Origin: Ptiloglossa arizonensis
Lineage: Eukaryota > Arthropoda > Insecta > Hymenoptera > Colletidae
Assembly (NCBI RefSeq): GCF_051014685.1
Contig: NW_027478757.1
Span: 248,001 to 312,000 of the forward strand
Length of the DNA stretch: 64,000 bases
Reading direction: 5' to 3'
Below are positions 1-9,450 of the stretch, one piece after another (within the stretch, counting starts at the first letter, position 1; every line of letters starts with the position of its first letter). Below the pieces are notes generated by a model. The model saw nothing but the letters and a program-made list of their open reading frames with translations, made no database searches and had not been told where the DNA came from. Made by a program: the position numbers and the translations under genes.

Positions 1-3
1 CGC

Positions 4-10
4 AAAATTT
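4..10. other. A4T3 tract, first of two per monomer
   Basis: Monomer positions 4-10 read aaaattt and positions 108-115 read aaaatttt. The starts are 104 bp apart, close to ten helical turns, and 71 bp from the second to the next monomer. AnTn tracts are intrinsically curved, so each monomer carries two nearly in-phase bend elements. A role in nucleosome placement is inference. The second tract becomes aaaattttt in 'tttttag' monomers and is interrupted in 'gaaaattatgag' and 'aatttggag' monomers. Confidence 0.5.
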
Positions 11-320
11 CTGTTGCATCTGAAAGTGGAAACTCGCCCGATTACAACTGTATGCGTACTTTTCCCCTAGGCCGTTCTAGTTATGCTTGTCGAGCATCAG
101 AACTGCGAAAATTTTGAGTTTCTCAAGCGTTTCTTACCTCCAAACTGCCATATCTCGCGAACGGTTTGACCAATCCGCAAAATTTCTGTTGCATCTGAAA
201 GTAGAAACTCGCCCGATTACAACGGTATGCGTACTTTTCCCCTAGGCCGTTCTAGTTGTTCGTTTCGAGCATCAGAACTGCGAAAATTTTGAGTTTCTCA
301 AGCATTTCTTACCTCCAAAC

Positions 321-337
321 TGCCATATCTCGCGAAC
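321..337 (-). other. Weak CENP-B-box-like 17-mer (representative copy)
   Basis: Read on the minus strand, monomer positions 146-162 give gttcgcgagatatggca. Against the core requirement NTTCGNNNNANNCGGGN it has TTCG, the central A and two of the G positions: seven of nine core bases, missing the C at position 13 and the G at position 16. It abuts the junction dyad. The match may be chance. Monomers with 'cgccaacgg' (for example 8926, 12426 and 16626) lose the TTCG part. Confidence 0.25.
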
Positions 338-352
338 GGATTGACCAATCCG
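337..352. other. Perfect 16-bp dyad at the monomer junction (representative copy)
   Basis: The sequence cggattg-ac-caatccg is a 7-bp perfect inverted repeat with a 2-bp centre, spanning monomer positions 162-168 and 171-175 plus the first two bases of the next monomer. It occurs at nearly every junction of the common 'cggattg' type. Variants break it: 'cggtttg', 'cgaattg', 'cggatgg', 'gacaaatc' and 'aatcccc'. Function is unknown. Short dyads are a reported feature of some centromeric satellites, and such a site could form a small cruciform or bind a dimeric protein. Confidence 0.7.
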
Positions 353-924
353 CAAAATTTCTGTTGCATCTGAAAGTAGAAACTCGCCCGATTACAACTG
401 TATGCGTACTTTTCCCCTAGTCCGTTATAGTTATTCGTTTCGAGCATCAGAACTGCGAAAATTTTTAGTTTCTCAAGCGTTTCTTACCTCCAAACTGCCA
501 TATCTCGCGAACGGATTGACCAATCCGCAAAATTTCTGTTGCATCTGAAAGTGGAAACTCGCCCGATTACAACTGTATGCGTACTTTTCCCCTAGGCCGT
601 TCTAGTTATGCTTGTCGAGCATCAGAACTGCGAAAATTTTGAGTTTCTCAAGCGTTTCTTACCTCCAAACTGCCATATCTCGCGAACGGATTGACCAATC
701 CGCAAAACTTCTGTTGCATCTGAAAGTAGAAACTCGCCCGATTACAACTGTATGCGTACTTTTCCCCTAGGCCGTTCTAGTTATTCGTTTCGAGCGTCAG
801 AACTGCGAAAATTTTGAGTTTCTCAAGCGTTTCTTACCTCCAAACTGCCATATCTCGCGAACGGATTGACCAATCCGCAAAATTTCTGTTGCAGCTGAAA
901 GTAGAAACTCGCCCGATTACAACT

Positions 925-1645
925 GTATGCGTACTTTTCCCCTAGTCCGTTATAGTTATTCGTTTCGAGCATCAGAACTGCGAAAATTTTTAGTTTCTCA
1001 AGCGTTTCTTACCTCCAAACTGCCATATCTCGCGAACGGATTGACCAATCCGCATAATTTCTGTTGCATCTAAAAGCGGAAACTCGCCCGATTACAACTG
1101 TATGCGTACTTTTCCCCTAGGCCGTTCTAGTTATGCTTGTCGAGCATCAGAACTGCGAAAATTTTGAGTTTCTCAAGCGTTTCTTACATCCAAACTGCCA
1201 TATCTCGCGAACGGTTTGACCAATCCGCAAAATTTCTGTTGCATCTGAAAGTAGAAACTCGCCCGATTACAACGGTATGCGTACTTTTCCCCTAGGCCGT
1301 TCTAGTTATTCGTTTCGAGCATCAGAACTGCGAAAATTTTGAGTTTCGCAAGCGTTTCTTACTTCCAAACTGCCATATCTCGCGAACGGATTGACCAATC
1401 CGCAAAATTTCTGTTGCATCTGAAGGTAGAAACTCGCCCGATTACATCGGTATGCGTACTTTTCCCCTAGGCCGCCCTAGTAATTCGTTTCGAGCATCAG
1501 AACTGCGAAAATTTTGAGTTTCTCAAGCGTTTCTTACTTCCAAACTGCCATATCTCGCGAACGGATTGACCAATCCGCAAAATTTCTGTTGCATCTGAAG
1601 GTAGAAACTCGCCCGATTACAACGGTATGCGTACTTTTCCCCTAG
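925..1645 (+). repeat. 700-bp (4-mer) tandem duplication, copy 1
   Basis: Positions 925-1645 read the same as 1625-2345, a 700-bp shift of four monomers. The unit contains the rare 'cgcataattt' monomer with 'taaaagcgg' (1051 and 1751), a 'gtttcgcaag' monomer (1226 and 1926) and an 'acatcgg...gccgccctagtaatt' monomer (1401 and 2101). The match is bounded by single-base differences inside monomers (t/g near 924/1624 and t/g near 1646/2346). The exchange points therefore lie within monomers, not at an arbitrary monomer boundary. Confidence 0.93.
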
Positions 1646-2345
1646 TCCGTTATAGTTATTCGTTTCGAGCATCAGAACTGCGAAAATTTTTAGTTTCTCA
1701 AGCGTTTCTTACCTCCAAACTGCCATATCTCGCGAACGGATTGACCAATCCGCATAATTTCTGTTGCATCTAAAAGCGGAAACTCGCCCGATTACAACTG
1801 TATGCGTACTTTTCCCCTAGGCCGTTCTAGTTATGCTTGTCGAGCATCAGAACTGCGAAAATTTTGAGTTTCTCAAGCGTTTCTTACATCCAAACTGCCA
1901 TATCTCGCGAACGGTTTGACCAATCCGCAAAATTTCTGTTGCATCTGAAAGTAGAAACTCGCCCGATTACAACGGTATGCGTACTTTTCCCCTAGGCCGT
2001 TCTAGTTATTCGTTTCGAGCATCAGAACTGCGAAAATTTTGAGTTTCGCAAGCGTTTCTTACTTCCAAACTGCCATATCTCGCGAACGGATTGACCAATC
2101 CGCAAAATTTCTGTTGCATCTGAAGGTAGAAACTCGCCCGATTACATCGGTATGCGTACTTTTCCCCTAGGCCGCCCTAGTAATTCGTTTCGAGCATCAG
2201 AACTGCGAAAATTTTGAGTTTCTCAAGCGTTTCTTACTTCCAAACTGCCATATCTCGCGAACGGATTGACCAATCCGCAAAATTTCTGTTGCATCTGAAG
2301 GTAGAAACTCGCCCGATTACAACGGTATGCGTACTTTTCCCCTAG
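1646..2345 (+). repeat. 700-bp (4-mer) tandem duplication, copy 2
   Basis: Second copy of the four-monomer unit at 946-1645. After 2345 the array changes type to 'ggccgttctag...cgtttcgtgc', so only two copies exist here. A related unit starting with the same 'cgcataattt' monomer appears at 14876-15225 but is followed by different monomers. Confidence 0.93.
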
Positions 2346-3325
2346 GCCGTTCTAGTTATTCGTTTCGTGCATCAGAACTGCGAAAATTTTTAGTTTCTCA
2401 AGCGTTTCTTACTTCCAAACTGCCATATCTCGCGAACGGATTGACAAATCCGCAAAATTTCTGTTGCATCTGAAGGTAGAATCTCGCCCGATTACAACGG
2501 TATGCGTACTTTTCCCCTAGGCCGTTCTAGTTATTCGTTTCGAGCATCAGAACAGCGAAAATTTTGAGTTTCTCAAGCGTTTCTTACCTACAAACTGCCA
2601 CATCTCGCGAACGGATGGACCAATCCGCAAAATTTCTGATGCATCTGAAAGCAGAAACTCGCCCGATTACAACACTATGCGTACTATTCCCCTAGGCCGT
2701 TCTAGTTGTTCGTTTCGAGCATCAGAACTGCGAAAATTTTGAGTTTCTCAAGCGTTTCTTACCTCCAAACTGCCATATCTCGCGAACGGATTGACCAATC
2801 CGCAAAATTTTTGTTGCATCTGAAAGTAGAAACTCGCCCGATTACAACTGTATGCGTACTTTTCCCCTAGTCCGTTATAGTTATTCGTTTCGAGCATCAG
2901 AACTGTGAAAATTTTTGGTTTCTCAAGCGTTTCTTACCTCCAAACTGCCATATCTCGCGAACGAATTGACCAATCCGCAAAATTTCTGTTGCATCTGAAA
3001 GTAGAAACTCGCCCGATTACAACGGTATGCGTACTTTTCCCCTAGGCCGTTCTAGTTATGCTTGTCGAGCATCAGAACAGCGAAAATTTTGAGTTTCTCA
3101 AGCGTTTCTTACCTACAAACTGCCACATCTCGCGAACGGATGGACCAATCCGCAAAATTTCTGATGCATCTGAAAGCAGAAACTCGCCCGATTACAACAC
3201 TATGCGTACTTTTCCCCTAGGCCGTTCTAGTTGTTCGTTTCGAGCATCAGAACTGCGAAAATTTGGAATTTCTCAAGCGCTTCTTACCTCCAAACTGCCA
3301 TATCTCGCGAACGGATTGACCAATC
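2276..3325 (+). repeat. Six-monomer block, copy A of a 17-monomer-spaced duplication
   Basis: Six consecutive monomers match 5251-6300 in order, at a spacing of 2975 bp (17 monomers). Landmarks are 'cgtttcgtgc' with 'gacaaatc', 'gtagaatctcg' with 'aacagcg' and 'ggatggacc', 'ctgatgc...agcag...aacac', a 'tccgttatag' monomer, and a second 'aacagcg' monomer. Open reading frames of 96 codons at 3058-3348 and 6033-6323 are twins only because of this duplication and are not genes. The block ends where 3326 changes to the 'gagagtagaaacccg' type but 6301 does not. Confidence 0.9.
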
Positions 3326-4440
3326 CGCAAAATTTCTGTTGCATCTGAGAGTAGAAACCCGCCCGATTACAACTGTATGCGTACTTTTCCCCTAGTCCGT
3401 TATAGTTATTCGTTTCGGGCATCAGAACTGCGAAAATTTTTAGTTTCTCAAGAGTTTCTTACCTCCAAACTGCCATATCTCGCGAACGAATTGACCAATC
3501 CGCAAAATTTTTGTTGCATCTGAAAGTAGAAACTCGCCCGATTACAACGGTATGCGCACTTTTCCCCTAGGCCGTTCTAGTTGTGCTTGTCGAGCATCAG
3601 AACTGTGAAAATTTTGAGTTCCTCAAGCGTTTCTTACCTGCAAATTGCCATATCTCGCCAACGGATTGACCAATCCGCAAAATTTCTGTTGCATCTGAAA
3701 GTAGAAACTCGCCCGATTACAACTGTATGCGTACTTTTCCCCTAGGCCGTTCTAGTTATTCGTTTCGAGCAACAGAACTGCGAAAATTATGAGTTTCTCA
3801 AGCGTTGCTTACCTCCAAACTGCCATATCTCGCGAACGGATTGACCAATCCGCAAAATTTCTGTTGCATCTGAAAGTAGAAACTCGCCCGATTACAACAC
3901 TATGCGTACTTTTCCCCTAGGCCGTTCTAGTTATTCGTTTCGAGCGTCAGAACCGCGAAAATTTTGAGTTTCTCAAGCGTTTCTTACCTACAAACTGCCA
4001 CATCTCGCGAACGGATTGACCAATCCGCAAAATTTCTGATGCATCTGAAAGCAGAAACTCGCCCGATTACAACGGTATGCGTACTTTTCCCCTAGGCCGC
4101 CGTAGTAATTCGTTTCGAGCATCTGAAATGCGAAAATTTTGAGTTTCTCAAGCGTTTCTTACTTCCAAACTGCCATATCTCGCGAACGGATTGACCAATC
4201 CGCAAAATTTCTGTTGCATCTGAAAGTGGAAACTCGCCCGATTACAACTGTATGCGTACTTTTCCCCTAGGCCGTTCTAGTTATTCGTTTCGAGCAACAG
4301 AACTGCGAAAATTATGAGTTTCTCAAGCGTTGCTTACCTCCAAAATGCCATATCTCGCGAACGGATTGACCAATCCGCAAAATTTCTGTTGCATCTGAAA
4401 GTAGAAACTCGCCCGATTACAACTGTATGCGTACTTTTCC
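3326..4440 (+). repeat. Copy A of a 22/23-monomer-spaced duplication
   Basis: Monomers at 3326 and 3501 match 7176 and 7351 (shift 3850 bp, 22 monomers). The following monomers from 3676 match from 7701 (shift 4025 bp, 23 monomers). The shared rarities are 'cgggcatcag' with 'agagtttc', 'ttgttgcat', 'gcgcactttt', 'gaaaattatgag' with 'cgttgctt', 'gtcagaaccg', 'gccgccgtag' and 'ccaaaatgcc'. The extra monomer at 7526-7700 in the other copy explains the change of shift. Confidence 0.88.
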
Positions 4441-5250
4441 CCTAGGCCGTTCTAGTTATTCGTTTCGAGCATCAGAACTGCGAAAATTTTAAGTTTCTCA
4501 AGCGTTTCTTACTTCCAAACTGCCATATCTCGCGAACGGATTGACCAATCCGCAAAATTTCTGTTGCATCTGAAAGTAGAAACTCGCCCGATTACAACGG
4601 TATGCGTACTTTTCCCCTAGGCCGTTCTAGTTATTCGTTTCGAGCATCAGAAATGTGAAAATTTTGAGTTTCTCAATCGTTTCTTACCTCCAAACTGCCA
4701 TATCTCGCGAACGGATAGACCAATCCGCAAAATTTCTGTTGCATCTGAAAGTAGAGACTCGCCCAATTGAAACGGTATGTGTGCTTTACCCTTGGGCCAT
4801 TCTAGTTGTTCGTTTCGAGCATCAGAACTGTGCAAATTTTGAGTTTCTCAACCGTTTCTTACCTCCAAACTGCCATATCACGCGAACGGATTTTCCAATC
4901 CGCAAAATTTCTGTTGCATCTGAAAGTAGAAACTCGTCCGATTACAACGGTATGCGTACTTTTCCCCTAGGCCGTTCTAGTTATTCGTTTCGAGCATCAG
5001 AACTGTGAAAATTTTTAGTTTCTCAAGCGTTTCTTACCTCCAAACTGCCATATCTCGGGAACGGATTGACCAATCCGCAAAATTTCTGTTGCATCGGAAA
5101 GCAGAAACTCGCCCGATTACAACGGTATGCGTACTTTGCCCCTAGGCCGCCCTAGTAATTCGTTTCGAGCATCAGAACTGCGAAAATTTTGAGTTTCTCA
5201 AGCGTTTCTTACTTCCAAACTGCCATATCTCGCGAACGGATTGACCAATC
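4441..5250 (+). repeat. Unaligned satellite monomers, including the most divergent run
   Basis: Ordinary 175-bp monomers without an obvious partner block. The monomers at 4726 and 4901 carry an unusual cluster of private substitutions: 'gtagagactcgcccaattg', 'tgtgtgctttaccct', 'gggccattctag', 'gtgcaaatt', 'catatcacgcg' and 'ggattttcc'. The longest open frame in the window (117 codons, 4655-5008) spans them. It is a by-product of lost stop codons in the repeat and shows no independent coding evidence. Confidence 0.75.
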
Positions 5251-6300
5251 CGCAAAATTTCTGTTGCATCTGAAGGTAGAAACTCGCCCGATTACAACGG
5301 TGTGCGTACTTTTCCCGTAGGCCGTTCTAGTTATTCGTTTCGTGCATCAGAACTGCGAAAATTTTTAGTTTCTCAAGCGTTTCTTACTTCCAAACTGCCA
5401 TATCTCGCGAACGGATTGACAAATCCGCAAAATTTCTGTTGCATCTGAAGGTAGAATCTCGCCCGATTACAACGGTATGCGTACTTTTCCCCTAGGCCGT
5501 TCTAGTTATTCGTTTCGAGCATCAGAACAGCGAAAATTTTGAGTTTCTCAAGCGTTTCTTACCTACAAACTGCTACATCTCGCGAACGGATGGACCAATC
5601 CGCAAAATTTCTGATGCACCTGAAAGCAGAAACTCGCCCGATTACAACACTATGCGTACTTTTCCCCTAGGCCGTTCTAGTTGTTCGTTTCGAGCATCAG
5701 AACTGCGAAAATTTTGAGTTTCTCAAGCGTTTCTTACCTCCAAACTGCCATATCTCGCGAACGGATTGACCAATCCGCAAAATTTCTGTTGCATCTGAAA
5801 GTAGAAACTCGCCCGATTACAACTGTATGCGTACTTTTCCCCTAGTCCGTTATAGTTATTCGTTTCGAGCATCAGAACTGCGAAAATTTTTAGTTTCTCA
5901 AGCGTTTCTTACCTCCAAACTGCCATATCTCGCGAACGAATTGACCAATCCGCAAAATTTCTGTTGCATCTGAAAGTAGAAACTCGCCCGATTACAACGG
6001 TATGCGTACTTTTCCCCTAGGCCGTTCTAGTTATGCTTGTCGAGCATCAGAACAGCGAAAATTTTGAGTTTCTCAAGCGTTTCTTACCTACAAACTGCCA
6101 CATCTCGCGAACGGATGGACCAATCCGCAAAATTTCTGATGCATCTGAAAGCAGAAACTCGCCCGATTACAACACTATGCGTACTTTTCCCCTAGGCCGT
6201 TCTAGTTGTTCGTTTCGAGCATCAGAACTGCGAAAATTTGGAGTTTCTCAAGCGCTTCTTACCTCCAAACTGCCATATCTCGCGAACGGATTGACCAATC
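5251..6300 (+). repeat. Six-monomer block, copy B of the 17-monomer-spaced duplication
   Basis: Partner of 2276-3325, with only scattered substitutions such as 'tgtgcg' near 5300, 'cccgtag' near 5315, 'tgctacatc' near 5572 and 'gcacctg' near 5617. At 6301 it continues with 'gaaggtag...tccgttatag' where the partner has the 'gagagtagaaacccg' monomer. Confidence 0.9.
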
Positions 6301-7175
6301 CGCAAAATTTCTGTTGCATCTGAAGGTAGAAACTCGCCCGATTACAACTGTATGCGTACTTTTCCCCTAGTCCGTTATAGTTATTCGTTTCGAGCATCAG
6401 AACTGCGAAAATTTTTAGTTTCTCAAGCGTTTCTTACCTCCAAACTGCCATATCTCGCGAACGAATTGACCAATCCGCAAAATTTCTGTTGCATCTGAAA
6501 GTAGAAACTCGCCCGATTACAACTATATGCGTACTTTTCCCCTAGGCCGTTCTAGTTATTCGTTTCGAGCAACAGAACTGCGAAAATTATGAGTTTCTCA
6601 AGCGTTGCTTACCTCCAAACTGCCATATCTCGCGAACGGATTGACCAATCCGCAAAATTTCTGTTGCATCTGAAAGTAGAAACTCGCCCGATTACAACGG
6701 TATGCGTACTTTTCCCCTAGGCCGTTCTAGTTATTCGTTTCGAGCGTCAGAACTGCGAAAATTTTGAGTTTCTCAAGCGTTTCTTACCTACAAACTGCCA
6801 CATCTCGCGAACGGATTGACCAATCCGCAAAATTTCTGATGCATCTGAAAGCAGAAACTCGCCCGATTACAACGGTATGCGTACTTTTCCCCTAGGCCGC
6901 CCTAGTTATTCGTTTCGTGCAACAGAACTGCGAAAATTATGAGTTTCTCAAGCGTTGCTTACCTCCAAACTGCCATATCTCGCGAACGGATTGACCAATC
7001 CGCAAAATTTCTGTTGCATCTGAAAGTAGAAACTCGCCCGATTACAACGGTATGCGTACTTTTCCCCTAGGCCGTTCTAGTTATTCGTTTCGAGCGTCAG
7101 AACTGCGAAAATTTTGAGTTTCTCAAGCGTTTCTTACCTACAAACTGCCACATCTCGCGAACGGATTGACCAATC
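6301..7175 (+). repeat. Five monomers with a local dimer alternation
   Basis: After a 'tccgttatag' monomer (6301), the monomers at 6476 and 6826 share 'caacagaactg', 'gaaaattatgag' and 'cgttgctt'. Those at 6651 and 7001 share 'gagcgtcag', 'taccta' and 'cacatctcg'. This gives a 350-bp alternation. The monomer at 6826 is a patchwork: its first half is the 'ctgatgc...agcag...gccgccctag' type and its second half the 'caacag...attatgag' type. Confidence 0.8.
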
Positions 7176-8465
7176 CGCAAAATTTCTGTTGCATCTGAGA
7201 GTAGAAACCCGCCCGATTACAACTGTATGCGTACTTTTCCCCTAGTCCGTTATAGTTATTCGTTTCGGGCATCAGAACTGCGAAAATTTTTAGTTTCTCA
7301 AGAGTTTCTTACCTCCAAACTGCCATATCTCGCGAACGAATTGACCAATCCGCAAAATTTTTGTTGCATCCGAAAGTAGAAACTCGCCCGATTACAACGG
7401 TATGCGCACTTTTCCCCTAGGCCGTTCTAGTTGTGCTTGTCGAGCATCAGAACTGTGAAAATTTTGAGTTCCTCAAGCGTTTCTTACCTCCAAACTGCCA
7501 TATCTCGCCAACGGATTGACCAATCCGCAAAATTTCTGTTGCATCTGAAAGTAGAAACTCGCCCGATTACAACGGTATGCGTGCTTTTCCCCTAGGCCGT
7601 TTTAGTTATGCTTGTCGAGCATCAGAACTGCGAAAATTTTGAGTTTCTCAAAAGTTTCTTACCTCCAAACTGCCATATCTCGCGAACAGATTGACCAATC
7701 CGCAAAATTTCAGTTGCATCTGAAAGTAGAAACTCGCCCGATTACAACTGTATGCGTACTTTTCCCCTAGGCCGTTCTAGTTATTCGTTTCGAGCAACAG
7801 AACTGCGAAAATTATGAGTTTCTCAAGCGTTGCTTACCTCCAAACTGCCATATCTCGCGAACGGATTGACCAATCCGCAAAATTTCTGTTGCATCTGAAA
7901 GTAGAAACTCGCCCGATTACAACACTATGCGTACTTTTCCCCTAGGCCGTTCTAGTTATTCGTTTCGAGCGTCAGAACCGCGAAAATTTTGAGTTTCTCA
8001 AGCGTTTCTTACCTACAAACTGCCACATCTCGCGAACGGATTGACCAATCCGCAAAATTTCTGATGCATCTGAAAGCAGAAACTCGCCCGATTACAACGG
8101 TATGCGTACTTTTCCCCTAGGCCGCCGTAGTAATTCGTTTCGAGCATCAGAAATGCGAAAATTTTGAGTTTCTCAAGCGTTTCTTACTTCCAAACTGCCA
8201 TATCTCGCGAACGGATTGACCAATCCGCAAAATTTCTGTTGCATCTGAAAGTGGAAACTCGCCCGATTACAACTGTATGCGTACTTTTCCCCTAGGCCGT
8301 TCTAGTTATTCGTTTCGAGCAACAGAACTGCGAAAATTATGAGTTTCTCAAGCGTTGCTTACCTCCAAAATGCCATATCTCGCAAACGGATTGACCAATC
8401 CGCAAAATTTCTGTTGCATCTGAAAGTAGAAACTCGCCCGATTACAACTGTAAGCGTACTTTTCC
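7176..8465 (+). repeat. Copy B of the 22/23-monomer-spaced duplication, with one extra monomer
   Basis: Partner of 3326-4440. One additional monomer sits at 7526-7700, carrying 'gtgctttt', 'ttttagttatg', 'caaaagtttc' and 'gaacagatt'. The alignment then resumes at 7701. The shared 'ccaaaatgcc' (near 8366) and 'gccgccgtag' (near 8122) make the correspondence secure. Confidence 0.87.
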
Positions 8466-9450
8466 CCTAGGCCGTTCTAGTTATTCGTTTCGAGCAACAG
8501 AACTGCGAAAATTTTGAGTTTCTCAAGCGTTGCTTACCTCCAAACTGCCATATCTCGCGAACGGATTGACCAATCCGCAAAATTTCTGTTGCATCTGAAA
8601 GTAGAAACTCGCCCGATTACAACACTATGCGTACTTTTCCCCTAGGCCGTTCTAGTTGTTCGTTTCGAGCATCAGAACTGCGAAAATTTTGAGTTTCTCA
8701 AGCGTTTCTTACCTCCAAACTGCCATATCTCGCGAACGGATTGACCAATCCGCAAAATTTCTGTTGCATCTGAGAGTAGAAACCGGCCCGATTACAACTG
8801 TATGCGTACTTTTCCCCTAGTCCGTTATAGTTATTCGTTTCGAGCATCAGAACTGCGAAAATTTTTAGTTTCTCAAGCGTTTCTTACCTCCAAACTGCCA
8901 TATCTCGCGAACGAATTGACCAATCCGCAAAATTTCTGTTGCATCTGAAAGTAGAAACTCGCCCGATTACAACGGTATGCGTACTTTTCCCCTAGGCCGT
9001 TCTAGTTGTGCTTGTCGAGCATCAGAACTGCGAAAATTTTGAGTTCCTCAAGCGTTTCTTACCTCCAAACTGCCATATCTCGCCAACGGATTGACCAATC
9101 CGCAAAATTTCTGTTGCATCTGAAAGTAGAAACTGGCCCGATTACAACTGTATGCGTACTTTTCCCCTAGGCCGTTCTGATTATTCGTTTCGAGCATCAG
9201 AACTGTGAAAATTTTGAGTTTCTCAAGCGTTTCTTACCTCCAAACTGCCATATCTCGCGAACGGATTGACCAATCCGCAAAATTTCTGTTGCATCTGAAA
9301 GTAGAAACTCGCCTGATTACAACACTATGCGTACTTTTCCCCTAGGCCGTTCTAGTTGTTCGTTTCGAGCATCAGAACTGCGAAAATTTTGAGTTTCTCA
9401 AGCGTTTCTTACTTCCAAACTGCCATATCTCGCGAACGGATTGACCAATC
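8466..9450 (+). repeat. P-like monomer module
   Basis: Monomers from 8751 are, in order: 'gagagtag...tccgttatag' (8751), 'ttgtgcttgt...gagttcctc...cgccaacgg' (8926), 'ttctgattattcg...aactgtg' (9101) and 'cctgattacaacac...ttgttcg' (9276). These are the four monomer types of the P module seen at 16101-16800, in a rotated order. They suggest an older, more divergent representative, with private changes such as 'aaccggcccg' and 'aactggcccg'. Confidence 0.75.

Larger units (their letters stand above)
176..700 (+). repeat. c-a-b trimer module (525 bp), first example
   Basis: Three monomers in fixed order. Type c has 'acaacgg' and 'ttgttcg'. Type a has 'tagtccgttatag' and 'tttttag'. Type b has 'aaagtgg' and 'ttatgcttgt'. 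The same order recurs at 14001-14525, 21351-21875, 21876-22400 and 24676-25199, so it is a recurrent building block of the left 25 kb. Type a monomers carry several linked substitutions, for example t for g after 'cccctag', a for c in 'gttatag', and t for g in 'tttttag'. The module is therefore identifiable without alignment software. Confidence 0.85.
1..1434 (+). repeat. Eight-monomer segment with a near copy 13,825 bp downstream (copy A)
   Basis: The order of monomer types from 1 to about 1434 is repeated at 13826 to about 15259, a shift of exactly 79 monomers. Matching landmarks include the 'aagcattt' variant (near 304 and 14128), the 'gagcgtcag' variant (near 792 and 14617), and the rare 'cgcataattt...taaaagcgg' monomer (1051 and 14876). 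The match ends inside the monomer at 1401: copy A keeps 'actcgcccg' and continues with 'gccgccctagtaatt', while copy B has 'actcacccg' and a different continuation. Private substitutions in copy A include 'cgcaaaactt' at 701 and 'gcagctg' near 891. The segment must have been copied as a block. Confidence 0.9.

Noticed and set aside
46..76. Further inverted repeats in the monomer (aacgg/ccgtt with a 21-bp loop; tttcg/cgaaa with a 13-bp loop)
   Set aside because: Stems are only 5 bp with longer loops, and the first exists only in 'acgg' monomers. This is not beyond chance in a 175-bp sequence.
4655..5008. Longest open frame, 117 codons, as a coding region
   Set aside because: It reads the same satellite in successive phases through the most diverged monomers. 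There is no domain, no codon bias separate from the repeat, and no conserved partner elsewhere. An opposite-strand frame overlaps it.
3058..6323. Twin 96-codon open frames (3058-3348 and 6033-6323) as genes
   Set aside because: They lie wholly inside satellite monomers and are identical because of a 2975-bp-spaced duplication. The period of 175 is 1 modulo 3, so a frame passes through all three phases of the repeat and stays open only where stops happen to be mutated.
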